Shown in pieces: positions 1 to 12,500 of a stretch of 64,000 nucleotides of DNA (position 1 is its first letter; each line of letters opens with the position of its first letter). Source of the DNA: Dipylidium caninum (taxonomy: Eukaryota; Platyhelminthes; Cestoda; Cyclophyllidea; Dipylidiidae); contig QEYB01001019.1 in NCBI GenBank assembly GCA_017562135.1, positions 124,001-188,000 of the forward strand, in the 5' to 3' direction. Position numbers and translations under genes: made by a program. The notes beneath the pieces were generated by a model that was not told where the DNA came from, did no database searches, and saw only the letters and a list, made by a program, of their open reading frames with translations.

Positions 1-618
1 GATGGATAAGGTGGGTAAGGGAAAGAGAGAGAGATCATGGCTTTCATCAGGTGTGCAACCCACTCCTCCCGTGCTGCCACCTCACTGGAGAGTGGAGAAG
101 GCAGATGTGTTTAGTGCTTCCTCCTTGTCGATTTTTGTGCTGCTGACTTTCTTCGTCGGTCGATTGCTCTCGGAACTTGGCTCTCGGCTCTCGGGTCTCG
201 GCTCTCGGCTCTCGGCTGTTGATTGTTGACTATTAGCCTCCGGTTTGTGGCTGTTGGTTGGTGGTGAATGCCAACACCATCGGGTGTGAGAGAGGATAAC
301 AGCCAGACAAAGCATGTCACTCTGGCAACTGATTGGAATGTCTACCATCACCCAGGCCAAAGTTAGTGACATGACATTTCGAGGGTTGCACATTTCACTT
401 CCTCCTCCTTTCTCCGTCTCCTTCTCCTTCTCCTTCTCCTTCTCCTCTCTCTTCTCTTCTCTTCTCTTCTCTTTCTCCTCCTCCTCCTCCTTCATCATCA
501 CCTGCACCAGCACCAGCACCAGCACCAACACCTCCATCATCGTCATATTTTCCTTTGCCCAGCCCTCTCCATTTATCTTCATGAGGATAGTTGAGTGGCA
601 TGCCAGAGATCAACACTG
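1..618 (+). repeat. Left arm of a ~0.6 kb inverted repeat (truncated by window start)
   Basis: This stretch is repeated in reverse complement at 6230-6865. Base 1 pairs with about 6865 and the inner end falls near 618/6230. The two copies read almost identically outside microsatellite tracts, with scattered substitutions and length changes in the tracts. Internal landmarks in order are a (GGCTCTC)n run at about 170-222, a unique segment at 223-400, a (CTTCTC)n/(TCC)n pyrimidine tract at 405-492, and a (CAGCAC)n run near 505-530. Apparent reading frames here consist of simple repeats and differ between copies, so I call no gene. It is probably a dispersed repeat family; the true outer end is not visible. 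Confidence 0.9.
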
Positions 619-3600
619 AGGACGAGATGCGTGAGAGCAGAGGGAACCCAAGCCGTCCCAAAAAGACTGTGCACGTGGAAGAAAGCGTTACGTACGGCTT
701 GCTTATATATGCTTCTACACTCCGCAAAAGACTAAAAATACCTGGGTTCCTTTCGCCCCTCAAAATGGCTTGTTTGTCAATGGTGGCTGTTCGCATGGCC
801 ACGTAAGTTTCCCGCCAATTGGTAGCGGTGCTTAGTCGGCGATCACGTTTTTGGCTATGGCCACAGTGGAATTGAACTGGTACGCGATAGACTGCTCTCC
901 GTTGACAGCGCCTTCCACCAAACCACGTTTAGTCCGCCTCTTCGGGTGTAGCGTCGATGGCTACGTGATAATAACTCTGTCTCCAACCCATCAACCAAAA
1001 AATTGATTCACGTCCCGAATAAACATTCACTTTAAGCCGTCCACTTTGCTTTTCAAGCCTAATCAAAGTAGACCCTGATGTGAAATGAAATCGCACAAGG
1101 CGACAAATTCCTTTAGCGAATTAATCGAAGGGGATAAATCATTACATGTCGTATTTCGATTAATTTTGTGCAAACTGGCCACACCGACTTCGGTGTACCT
1201 GTAACTTTCCGATGTGGAAACCGCCTTCCACCCTACTATTCATGCCTTATGGCAAAGATCACAAATTACGCAACCGGGGATAGATAGAAATCGCCATCTC
1301 TTTCTACATTCTGTAAATTTTCCGCCTGGCCTCTTGATCTACGGTCTGGACTCTGCGCCTCCAGTGCCGCCATCATCGCGTCTCGACTAGGACCGCAGTT
1401 GCTCTGCCTCCGCCTCCTCCGCACTGCCCACCCGTTCATTTGACCGTTGGCCCTTGGCGGAACAAATCCACACTTTCGCGGTCATGGAGTCGCCTAAAAA
1501 ACAGTCTTAGTGTTAGATTCTAGGAACTCACAAGTTGCCTTTATGAAGGGGATCAAGGGCCTAGAGCCAGAAGACGACACTTTCGGGCGTGCTTTGGGCA
1601 GTCTTTTAACTCTGCCCGTACGTTAGCCAGAGTGGTTTATTGGCTCAACTTTACCCTTTACCGAAATTCGGTCTGTCTCATAAGAAGAGGCCACCAGCGG
1701 AGACGAGTGAACATGCTGAGAGTCTGAGGTGAGCACCTCGAGGCTGCGTTACTCGCTCCCTTTGAAATCACACGCACTCATCACACGGAGTGTACGGACT
1801 CAAACCGCCGAATCTGAACTCTTCGTTCTGCATGGAGTATTAAATTAATAAACGCCACTTTTCCATCCTCTCAGTCGCAGTCACGCATTACTCGACAACA
1901 GTCGGAATGGCTCAGTGTAGCCGCCAAATGTCCGTTTGGCCATAGTCGCAAGGCGTGTCTGGCAGGAGCCAAACATAGGCACTGTGAAAAGTATATTACC
2001 GAAAGAATCAAAACGATCGGCCCCCGCGTCTGCATATATCATAATCAAGTGGAGCAATTCGAGCTCAGAACATGGGATGTGACAAGATGAGATGGTAGGA
2101 GTGGCGCCAACAACACCGACGTCGACCGGTGTCGCACTGAGGCTTGGCAACCACTCGGCGGTAGGAAGGAAAATTCTCTCGGGCGCGATCAGCCAGGCAT
2201 CTGTAAGTCACGTCACTCCAACCAGGTCCTGTCTTAAAAACACCAGAAACCCACATAATCGTAAATAACGCTTTGTGGTTCTTCGTATTTTCGAGGCGGA
2301 GTTCAGTTAGTCTAACAGTTTTAATTTCAACTCAACAAAACATTGTCACATCGGCCTGTTGACTCCAACTCCCGAGGCTACACAAACACAGAGTTTGGTG
2401 AGAAATAAGGAGGACTGATTATATTGAAAGGGTTCAAGTCTCCCAAAATTTTTGTCCCGACTCAATAACCTAGACATTTTCTCATGCATACACATGGACG
2501 CTAACAATTGGCGAGGGTTGGTGAGTTTCTCGCAATATCACTGCCATAAAAGTACCGACGAGATGTCCACCACGAGGCCTACTGTTTGCCAAGACAGAGG
2601 CACGGAAGGTTATTTGTATTGGTGCTCTGGCCCACCGACTACTTTCAAGCATACCGCTTAATTGCCTCCGTCGACTCTCGGAGACTATATTCCCTGCGAC
2701 AAGGTCCGCAAAACTGTAAAAGTTATGCTCTGATCACAGAAGGGACGTCTTCGATGCCACTAGCGCGGGAGGGGTGTGAAGCTATTCGAGAATTTGGAGT
2801 GCTGGCGGAGCAGGGCAGCCTAGACTTGTCCCTTCGGGCAACGGAAGAGGAGGAGGAGGAGGTAGGTGGTTAAGGCGTTAAAGTGCGTGGGAAAGAATAG
2901 ACAGGGCGTTGAGGCAAGCACATAAAGCCTGTCTTCGGGGCGAAGGCTGTGGCGAGGTTTTATTACCGCTCCACCTGTGAAATGTCATGGCCATGGAAGA
3001 AGTGGCATCAATCAAATAGACTAGTTCCTATTTCTGCTCTAGAGAGGGACATGAAATGACACACTCCTAAGAAATCTGAGAAGTATTAGGTGCCAAACGA
3101 ATTATTACAAAGGTCGGAAATGACACAAGGTAAAAACTCCTATTCACAGGCAATTGTCACGCCTATTGTTGGCGTCGCATTTTCTCTCTGAGACTGGCCT
3201 CCTCTCTTCCGTATGCCCTGTCCTCTTCTTCGCCCTGTGACGCATAATTTAGGCAAATCGAGATTAAAAAGAGGATTTTAATATATAACACTTGTGCACC
3301 AAGGTTTGGTGGAGTGTGGGAGAGAGACGTTGAGGAATGCCAATAAGGAGAACTACGTGCTGACGCATGGGGAAGCCCGGTCAACGTGTACTTTTAAAGT
3401 CCTTCACGAACTCTTTCATGCGATCGTCATTGCAACGTCTTCCCGTGCTCGCTCATCCCCTCGGAGCGCCACCTCGCGGTCGGTGCTGCACCACCAACTC
3501 ACTAGGCGATACGGGTAGCTATTCGTTGCTCAGTTGGAGAGTTAGGACAACTTTCAGATTGGAAAAGCAAGCTGTTTGGACTACGCGAAACATCTTCTTT

Positions 3601-6229
3601 TCTTAGAATGTTCCGAAGCTGCACTGGCAAAATCTCATCCTGTGGATTCTCATCAGGATTCGCAGACCTTGGTGGGTCAACAACTGCCTGCTGACAGTAG
3701 AAAACCGATCTGAATTGAAGATAATAGCCGTAATGTCGTGCAGTCTGCTGTCTTCTCGGAAGTGCAAGGAATTTTGCGGTCAGCTTGGGCTATAATCTCG
3801 AGTTTGATTTTTGTGTGAATCTGCCTCCCGTGTAGATGATTTAGAGGACAAATGAAGGAAACCTTGCAAACCGGTGTTTATATGTCCCAGGCAAAAGCAT
3901 TTCCCGATCCTTCCCCACTCACCAGCTCAAATTTGCGCGAGGAGCGTTTGCGCCAGACCGGAAGTGAAATTTTACTGTTTGTGGCAGAAGGACGTTACCA
4001 AAACTCTACTACCACAATAGTGTGGACGGCCAGCCTGTCGTGCGCTGCTTTGGCCGTGTTTGAACGCTGATAAGACAGTTAGTAGTAAACGCCGCAACTG
4101 CCAAAACGATGAGGAAAAATGTTCCCGTCAAACTTATAATCCTAACACAAAGTGTGAAAGAATTCAAGTATTTTGAAATGACGCTATCTGGGGGACGCTA
4201 GACCTCACAATTCGTGCGAGTACGCCACTTCATCGGAGGGGTTCCATGCCACTTCGATAGCACACAAGCCGTGGAGTCCGCAGAGAATGTGGACAGGCGG
4301 CCCAAGCCAAACATACTTGCTCGAGAGTTCTGAAAAATTGCCCAATTATGGTGCAGAAGACCCGCCGTAGCTCAGGTAACGGCTTGGTGAGGGACTTCTT
4401 TGCATATGTCTCTGCGGGCAGACCAAGTCGTAGAATGTATAATCCAAACACTTCGTGGACTCTACGCGTGTAATAAGGCGTCGAGTCCCTTTTTATATAA
4501 GGCCAAAACGACTTAGACCTCTGTTCCCTACTCAGCCTAACGAAATTCTCCCTCTCCATTTAGCCCGGTAGCCTACATGCGATGGCTTGCCTCGGGCAAT
4601 AACAATGGGCAAATAGGTTACTTATGGTAGAGAGCATCTCGTCCAGGTTGGCAGCCACTTGGGGTCTCGGGGCTATGATTAGACAGTGCCTCGACAACGG
4701 TGGGCAGCCATTGAATTCGCTCCCGCCTTTGTTCTGACGGTAAATTGACACTGGTCTGCGTTCACATAAGTTGGGCCTCATAACAGCGTCAATTTCGGGC
4801 GATGAGGACGACGACGGCGACGAGGGATGAGATCATGAGGACTTCCTCTATTTGCATGCATAATTGTAGCCATGTACGTGTATATGTGTGTGTGTGTCCT
4901 GTTTGCCAATCACACGAAGGCGCTGGGTCTGAAGGCCTCCTGTCACTGCTCCCACCCCGGGGCGCAACGAAGTGTGGCATGCTTAAGACCCTTTTGACGT
5001 CAATTCCGGCCTTATGGACGCGACACAACAAATGGGAGACAATGCGCACAGTTTTTTGGCAATAGACTCAATTAAAGCCGTTTTCATAATGCCGATTTTG
5101 CTGGCTCATCTTTCATATTGACAGATGCACCAGCCTCCTCCCCTGTAGACCAGGGGAAATGCATTTTGGCGTGGAAACGCTGGCGGATCTTCAGCCTGCA
5201 AACCTCGTTGTAAAGCTAACATGGGTTTTTCATAGTTGGACTTTAGTGCACTTTACCCGACTGCGTTGTACGGACTCCCACCCAGCAACATTCATACTAC
5301 ACTGGCCTGTTTTTTCTATCTCAGACTCAATACAATTAGGCTCACTGGCAGCATCAGCCGCCGCCTCATTGTTCCGGATGATTTATTATACATAGACCAT
5401 CCTTTGCTATTTGTGCTCCCAAAATATAATGGCCAGCGTCTGGCTGTTGATACGCGGCAGCCTTTTCCCCCGTTCCACCATTCTCCCCTCGCCCCGCTCC
5501 TCGCTCCCCGCGCTCCACCGCCACCCCCTGCCTCCATTCAGGCAGGAGGCACGGGTCTTGAATAGGCGGTGAAATGTCATGACAACTCTTTCGCCTCAAA
5601 TTGTCACGCTAGGCCAGAGTACCTCTACCCACACCAACATGCTCTAATGATAAACACACAAACGTCATGGGGATGGAGGAGAGAAGGAGTTTGAAATCAT
5701 AAAAAATCCCCGTTCTGAGGTTGTGAAAATAAAGTGTGGAGGCGGTATTTTTAATTACTTATTGAAGTCACTAGGCAAAAAACTTTCGAGATTCCAGCCG
5801 ATGAACTAAAATTCGTGTCAATTGTTTCCTGCGTTAGTAGGAGAAGACCTCGTGCCTCTTCACTGCGTGGTGTGACGTTTAGGAAATTATTTGTCCTGTT
5901 GGCAGTCTTCGGTCCCAATCCACGCGTCGTAGGCTCCCAGAAGACCAATTAAGCAGCCATTTCGACTCTTGTTCTTCGTGACAAGGAAGGGCAAGAAGTT
6001 ATACTGGCATTTTCAAAGGCTGCAGCAACTCGCTTTGACATCAAAACAGAGAAAAAACAGAGAAAACTTTGCAATAGGGAAGGGTGCAGTGTATCTCTAC
6101 TGAGGATAAAAGAGCGCCCTCATCATTGACGGTAAATGCCAACGTTAGTAGGGATGAAAGCGATGTGCTCAAAGAGAGAAGAAAGTATCAAATGTGGCCC
6201 CTAAAATGTAGTGAAGGCTCGTCTTGCAT
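619..6229. other. No recognisable gene between the inverted repeat arms
   Basis: About 5.6 kb of mixed-composition DNA separates the two repeat arms. Open frames on both strands are short (about 110 codons or less), share no family motif that I recognise, and lack supporting splice sites. A short GT run is present near 4880-4897. I see no RNA gene, transposon motif or longer tandem repeat here. Confidence 0.6.
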
Positions 6230-6865
6230 TCAGTGTTACCTCCGACATGCCACTCGACTATCCTCATGAGGATAAATGGAGAGGACTGGACAAAGAAAAA
6301 TAGGATGATGATTGTGGTGCCGGTGCTGGTGCTGGTGCTGGTGCTGGTGCTGGTGCAGGTGATGATGAAGGAGGAGGAGGAGGAGAAAGAGAAGAGAAGA
6401 GAAGAGAAGGAGAAGGAGAAGGAGAGGAGAGGAGACGGAGACGGAGAAAGGAGGAGGAAGTGAAATGTGCAACCCTCGAAATGTCATGCCACAAACATTT
6501 GCCTGGGTGATGGTAGACATTCCAATTAGTTGCCAGAGTGACGACATGCTTTGTCTGGCTGTTATCCTCTCTCACACCCGATGGTGTTGGCATTCACCAC
6601 CAACCAACAGCCACAAACCGGAGGCTAATAGTCAACAATCAACAGCCGAGAGCCGAGAGCCGAGAGCCGAGACCCGAGAGCCGAGAGCAAGTTCCGAGAG
6701 CAATCGACCGACGAAGAGAGTCAGCAGCACAAAATGCACAAGGAGCAAGCGCTAAACACATCTGCCTTCTCCGCTCTTCAGTGAGGTGTCGGCACGGGAG
6801 GAGTGGATTGCACACCTGATGAAAGCCATGATCTCTCTCTCTTTCCCTTACCCACCTTATCCATC
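6230..6865 (-). repeat. Right arm of the inverted repeat
   Basis: This is the reverse complement of 1-618. It carries a (GGTGCT)n run at about 6318-6358, a purine tract at 6365-6460, and a (GAGAGCC)n run at about 6650-6690, matching the tracts in the left arm in opposite order. The unique middle (6465-6645) matches the left copy nearly base for base, so the duplication looks recent or homogenised. The outer limit may extend past 6865, because the left copy is cut by the window edge at exactly the matching base. Confidence 0.9.
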
Positions 6866-6902
6866 TGCCCGCATGCGTGCATGTGTGGATGGATGGTGGA
6901 TT

Positions 6903-6963
6903 AGAGGAGAGAGGAAGGGAGGAAGGGAGGAAGGGAGGAAGGGAGGAAGGGAGGAAGGGTGGA
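6903..6963. repeat. (GGAAGGGA)n microsatellite
   Basis: A purine-only octamer-like tandem run lies immediately outside the right inverted-repeat arm and opens the 2.7 kb microsatellite block. Confidence 0.9.
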
Positions 6964-7138
6964 AGACATGAGTGTCAGACACGATTGAGGGGAGGAGGTG
7001 GCGGCTCTGAAGAAGACGTCGGTGAGAAATGCGGTGGTGGGTGAGGAAGCACGCCACTACCATCACGGCGTGTGTGTTCTGCAAGCATGGACAAAGGTGG
7101 ACATGGAGATGTGATGGTACGCAGACTAGCAGCCTCGT

Positions 7139-7192
7139 CTTCCTTTCCTCCTTCCTCCTTCCTCCTTCCTCCTTCCTACTTCCTTCCTTCAA
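7139..7192. repeat. (CTTCCTC)n pyrimidine heptamer repeat
   Basis: Successive CTTCCTC units with one interruption form a pyrimidine-only tract on the plus strand. Confidence 0.85.
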
Positions 7193-7453
7193 TGGAGTCG
7201 CGTGCACAAACACCTCCGATGGGTATGCCGCGTAGACACAGAGCGTAGACATTCTCAGCCACTGGGTGGGCAGTCTCACACCAGACTGTCATTCGCATGT
7301 CTTTGTCTCGCTTTAGGACCGCCGTGTGCCCTCGAGGAGAGTGGTGTGGGTGTGGATTGAGGCACGCGGAGATGGTGATGGAGGAGTGGATGGAGGCGAG
7401 AACTCAGCAGAATGTGGAAGGGTGAGGAAGCGCTAAGAGCATGTTTGGGGCTC

Positions 7454-7568
7454 AAGGAGGAGGAGGAGGAGGAGGAGGAGGAGCAGGAGGAGGAGGAGCA
7501 GGAGGAGGAGGAGCAGGAGGAGGGGGACGAGAACACTGTCCACTGTCCACTGTCCACTGTCCACTCTC
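7454..7568. repeat. (AGG)n followed by (CACTGTC)5
   Basis: An AGG trinucleotide tract with regular AGC interruptions runs from 7454 to about 7525. It is followed by five tandem heptamers at 7534-7568, the last with one substitution (CACTCTC). Confidence 0.9.
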
Positions 7569-7621
7569 CACGTGTGACGCCTCCCATTGACATCTCCAAG
7601 TTCTCCCTCACTCAAAACTCG

Positions 7622-7701
7622 CTCTTCTCTCCTCTCCTCTCCTCTCCTCTCCTCTCGTCTTGTCTTGTTTTGTCTTCTCTCGCCTCGCCTCGCCTCGCCT
7701 C
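7622..7701. repeat. (CCTCT)n and (CGCCT)n pentamer repeats
   Basis: A CCTCT pentamer array is followed after about 20 bp by a four-unit CGCCT array. The two units differ by one base, suggesting one evolved from the other. Confidence 0.85.
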
Positions 7702-8084
7702 TTCGGCTGGTGTGCCACGTCCATGCGACACATGTAGTGGCAAACCAAAATCCACATCACCACAAGTATGCAGGTGGTGGTGGCAGCAGTGCCACCCCAA
7801 CGTCAATACGACCACGTTCTTCCTCCCTCGTCATCTCCTGTCGTCGCCTGTCTTCCACGCTCTTCCACTGTATTCGCCGGTCCTCGTTCGTCTCTCTCGC
7901 CCCATCGCGCCTTTGCTCGACATCGTGTCACTTGGCTGCACATAGCGTGGCTTGGTGACACTTGGTGCGACGCCTCTTTGCGCCCATTGTTGGCGACAAG
8001 TGCATGGAAGCAGGGTGCATTCCACCGGTGTCGCACTGATTGTCGCCTCGCGATTTATTGTTCGCTTCGTTAGTGGCATGCCAC

Positions 8085-8592
8085 AGGCGTGGCGTGGCAT
8101 GGCATGGCATTTGCAGTAGAATGCAGCCAACTGGGATGCACACGGGAGAAGAGGGCAGGGCGTCGTCGCGTTTTGCGTTGCGTTGCGTTGCGTTGCGTTG
8201 TCGGAGCGCTGTGGTACGGTAAGGTAAGGTAAGGTGTACGGTACGGTGTGGTGCAGTGCAGTGCGGTGCAGTGCGGTGCTCCTATGCTGTGCTGTGCTTT
8301 GCTGTGCTGTGCCTGCCGGATTATGGTGTGGTGCGATGCCATGTGATGTGATGTGGTGTGGTGTGATGTAGTGTGGTGTGGTGTGGGGTAGTGCGATTGT
8401 GTGAGGCGAATTCTTTCGTCGTGGCCGCATTGGGGACAGGTGAGATGGAAACGACGCCGGCACAACGGGGGCGACGTGAGCAGAGTGCAGATGAGTGGAG
8501 AGGACGGTGGAGAGGACGGTGCAGAGGACGGTGGAGAGGAGGCTGGATGTGAGTGTGGGTGGGTGGGTGGGTGAGTGAGTGAGTGAGTGAGT
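8085..8592. repeat. GT-rich cryptically simple block with several tandem arrays
   Basis: The plus strand is almost entirely G and T, with few A or C. Distinct arrays follow one another: (GGCAT)n near 8095-8110, (GCGTT)n at about 8175-8200, (AAGGT)n near 8219-8235, (GTGCT)n near 8282-8312, (GTGTG/GATGT)n near 8325-8395, a 12-mer GTGGAGAGGACG four times at 8495-8542, (GGGT)4 at 8557-8572, and (GTGA)n to 8592. Long apparent reading frames on the minus strand, rich in His, Thr, Ser and Pro, arise because that strand is AC-rich and lacks stop codons by composition. Confidence 0.85.
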
Positions 8593-9240
8593 GTGGATGA
8601 GTGCGTTTGGGATTGATGATTGATTTGGGGTTGTGGTTGCGAGTGGGGCTTCGGTGTCGGTCGAATCGGCGACCTGGCACACGACTTTGCGTCAGTTGGC
8701 CCTCCACACTTCACCAACTCCGCAACCACAGGATGCGCCTCATCGTGAGATCTCACGCTCACACCAACTGATCAGCTTTCCGCAAGACCGAGTTTGTTCG
8801 GCTTCACAAGGTGCCAAAGCTGATCACATTGTCATTTTTTTCATGAGCGGCGAGGAGGAGACCAGTGTTAGTGATGGGCACTTTGCTGCGGGCCCGGAGC
8901 ACACGTGCAGACCCGAACGAATGGGCTCATCGCGAGACGCAGTTCATTCGGCGTCACCAATTGTCGCAGCATCGTGGAAATGGAGAGATTTCTGCCTGTC
9001 CCCACCTCCCTCTCCACACCCTCTGTCGCGTCTTCGTGTTTTCGCGTTGAGCGCGGCAAGACGAAGGCGGATGTGTTGAGCTCAGTGGGAGAAGTGGCAT
9101 GCCACATGGCAGGTGGCTCATTGCGCAGATGACGAGGCAGACAGCCAACACCGCAGTGTTGGTTTGCATGGAGTGTTGAGACGTCGGCTGGATTGCCGAG
9201 GGCCGAGACAGAGTGTCGAGGAGAGCGAGAGGGCAGAAGG

Positions 9241-9342
9241 CAGAGAGCGGAGAACAGAGAGCAGAGAGCAGAGAGCAGAGAGCAGAGAGCAGGGGCAGAG
9301 AGCAGAGGGTAGAGAAGAGAAGAGAAGAGAAGAGAAGAGAAA
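9241..9342. repeat. (GCAGAGA)n and (GAAGA)n purine arrays
   Basis: A heptamer array with GCAGAGA units at about 9255-9310 passes into a five-unit GAAGA array ending at 9342. A further (GGACGGA)-type array lies at about 9473-9520. Together they close the microsatellite block. Confidence 0.85.
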
Positions 9343-9559
9343 ATAGTGACTGACGACCACCGACCAGTTCTGTGCCGGCAGTTTCGACCGATGAATGTTG
9401 TGTTGGGGTGGGCTGACGGGAGGACAATTTGCTCACGATGGGCACGCATGCGAGAAGGGAAGTGGGAGGGAGACGGAGGAAGATGGAGGGGGACGGAGGA
9501 CGACGGAGGACGACGGAGGCTGAGTCGTTCGTCAAATGGATGAGTGATTTCGTGGGCGA

Positions 9560-12500
9560 GGGAAGTCGGCATGAATGGGATTTGTTGAATTTCCTCTCTG
9601 CCTTTCGCGACGTCTGCAGGATGAATCGCCTAGTAACTTACAGTCATTCGGCCTCTTCCCCTGCTCTTCTCCTTCTACCCTCGTGATGAACGCAGTCGGC
9701 TCAATCTTCTCCTTCTCCGTGGTTTCACCACCTGTCCTTTTCCCTCCTCGAGCATTTCCATTGAACAGCATCAGCCAAATTGCGCGTCGTGGCTAAACAC
9801 TTGTACATCTGGCCGCTGCTCTGGTCTGTGGCCTGCTTCCACGTATCACAACACCCACTCCCAGTGAGCCCTGTGAATATGCTTTAAGTGCCCAGGGTGG
9901 CATAAAATGAGAGGAGTTCCTCATAAAGTCGGAGTGTTTTATAGCTCAGTGGCCCTGTTGGGGTGCACACCGCACTGCGATTGTTAACACCGTCTTTAGT
10001 GAATTTAGGCAACTGCGACGAGTAATTGCATCTCGAGAGGGGAGCGATTGCCCCATGTCTGACCCCAGCGTATATTTTCTTCGCTCCAAATCCTTTTAAC
10101 TTGCTTCTCTTTATTATTTTTTACATTTTACACCCCTCACAGCGCTTCTTCTTTGTGCTCTTTTATGCCTCGTGATATTTTTTTACATATCGTCCTCACT
10201 ACCGTTTGCATCTGCTTTACTCTTTTTCTCTTATCGCATCGCAAGGCCAGATTGAAAAATGTGTTTCCTCTCTCTTCTGCAAATCACCCTACATCGCGAT
10301 AAACGCCCTCGTCCTTTGATGAAATTCTCTTGTGATTTCAGATGCAAAGAATTCTTCCTTGCTAGTCCGAGACGGCGACTTCAACTGCGAAAGTGATTGT
10401 TTCAAGTATCCCATAATATTATTGAATTCATGTCTTCGATGCATCGCTTCAGAGCCCCTTTCTTACTAACCATGTGGAAAAATCTCGACGAAACTCTGAC
10501 CCCACCTTCTTCTTAATATTCTTGGCAGTCAACTCTGGTGAGAGTCGTTTTAAAGGGCAAATTTCTTCATCTTTCTAAGCTTTTAGTTAAGTATGGGCAT
10601 GCGGATATCTGATCTGAACCGCCACCTTCCCCTAATCTCATGCATTAGCGTGAAACGCTAATTGACATCTTTGCTTGGCACGGCGGTTGACATCATGCCC
10701 GAGACTATGCAATGTGTCACTGAGGCTTTCGCCCAAGGACCTAAGTGGATGAAGCGCGTTCCCATCCTCTACGTGGCCATTTCTACCCATTGTTCTGCAT
10801 TGCTCGCCAGTCGATTCTCAACGCCTCAAATCTTTCATTTATTCGTCTCTTGTGGGTTGGGTGAAGCCCGTGCGCTGCCTTAGAAGTTGTTTGTTCAGCC
10901 CTTAAGACACGTGTCAATTTACTCTTTGATTTCTAGGTTCGCTCATGAAGATTTCTGCTCCCCGAACATGTAATGGAAACTGCATTTAACGCTTGTGCAA
11001 AGCCTAAAGTGTTGTTGATGTTGTCTGCTTTGAAAAACTCCAACGAAATCGTGGGTTATCGCGGAGATGGACGGTCAGCACAATTTATCTGAACCAAGTG
11101 TGGCCTCGGAACGCTGGTGTGCAGCGAAGAGACAGGGAATTTCGTAATCAACTCGGTTACTGCTCAGCCTTTCCCTGATACATTTCAAGTGGAGGATCGA
11201 CAAAGCCTACAGCTTCATCACTACACTCTAATACAAATAAGCCCACTTGTCGTAGGTGAACTACAGCGGAAGATGGAGGTCCAGCTCTCGTCGGCGTCGG
11301 AAAAAGAAGCAGTAGACCGAAATATCCTCCAAGCGCCGACTCACGAACACCCACTTTTACAGAGACTTTCAGATCCTCCCCACAATGAAGTGCTGCGGCG
11401 ACCCCATGCAGTCAAGAGATGCCGTTTACGTCCCTCTGGGAGCTTCCACCATCCTACAGTTTCTGCGCAAAAAGGCGGTGATTAAATATCAACAAAACAA
11501 AGTGAGGAATTACCGCTACCCTACTAGCCCTTTTAGTAGAAATGGCAGAGAAAGGAAGTGGGGTTTTTTGTGGCGGCCAAAAATAACGCTACTAATTCGT
11601 TCAACATTCCTCTTCTGATGCCATATTTTAAGCCAACCATGGACTGTCTATCTCAGTCTTGCGTCATAAAGCCGTCCTAAACAAGGTGGAAGACAAGGAT
11701 TAATCAGGTGAAGAAGTCGTATGATCCGAGGTTGATGGAAATTATGTCTACCGCTTTGAATTCATCTTCTGCCTCCGAGCGAAGTTAGACGAAGCATGGA
11801 AATACTCTTGGCAATTTCTTTTGTGAAATGAAGTTAAAATCCAAAGTCAAGTAAAGTGCGTCCTTCGAGAGCAGGAGATGCGAAATGCAGTATTTCAGCT
11901 TAATATCGCCCAAAAATGATCAAAGGCCTTCATTTTACCGCCACCGTAAATGAATCTGCAACGGCCTAACTCCATTCCGGCCGCCGGCTGGCGTTTGGAG
12001 GGGAATTTGGGGATGACTTGGCAAATCTCCCCGCGACTGAGTTAGGCCCATCTTCGTTGCCAGCTTCGCTCTAACATCAGTAATGCAGACTCTTTTATGC
12101 GTCAGGTAACTCGACTTTTTGACTTTCACCGAAGGGGAAATCGCCCAAAAGACGGCATCTATTGTAGTGGCATATTAGCGTGTACTTTCGACTGAAAAGC
12201 TCATTAACTTTTCCATTTCCACTTCCATTTTCCATCTCTCCTCGCCGCCCATAAATATTTAGCCTGCTGCCCGAATGATCTCATGTATTTAATTAAAACT
12301 ATCTTCTTCACAGGACCCACAATGCCCGACTTGGTAGGGGGAACAGGGCCTGGACTCTCGTCGAATCTGGAGACGGAGGCTGCGCCAGAAATTTAACTCA
12401 GCCATCAAGGGAAAAGTGTTAGAGTCAGTGTAGGCGTTGGGTGAAATGAGACTGCAAATAAAACACAGACTTCTTGTTTCCTCGGCAAACAACAGACGCT

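Noticed and set aside
82..802. Minus-strand frames of 135-166 codons in the left repeat arm
   Set aside because: Most of each is poly-Glu/Lys, poly-Gly/Ala or similar, encoded by microsatellites that change length between the two repeat arms.
2430..2445. GGTTCAAGTCT, similar to a tRNA B-box
   Set aside because: No A-box or cloverleaf can be drawn upstream.
7276..7945. Frames with poly-Ser, poly-Leu and poly-Glu
   Set aside because: These are products of the AGG and pentamer microsatellites.
7831..8762. Long overlapping minus-strand open frames up to 283 codons
   Set aside because: They exist in all three frames because the strand is AC-rich tandem repeat and lacks stop codons. The peptides are only His/Thr/Ser/Pro simple repeats.
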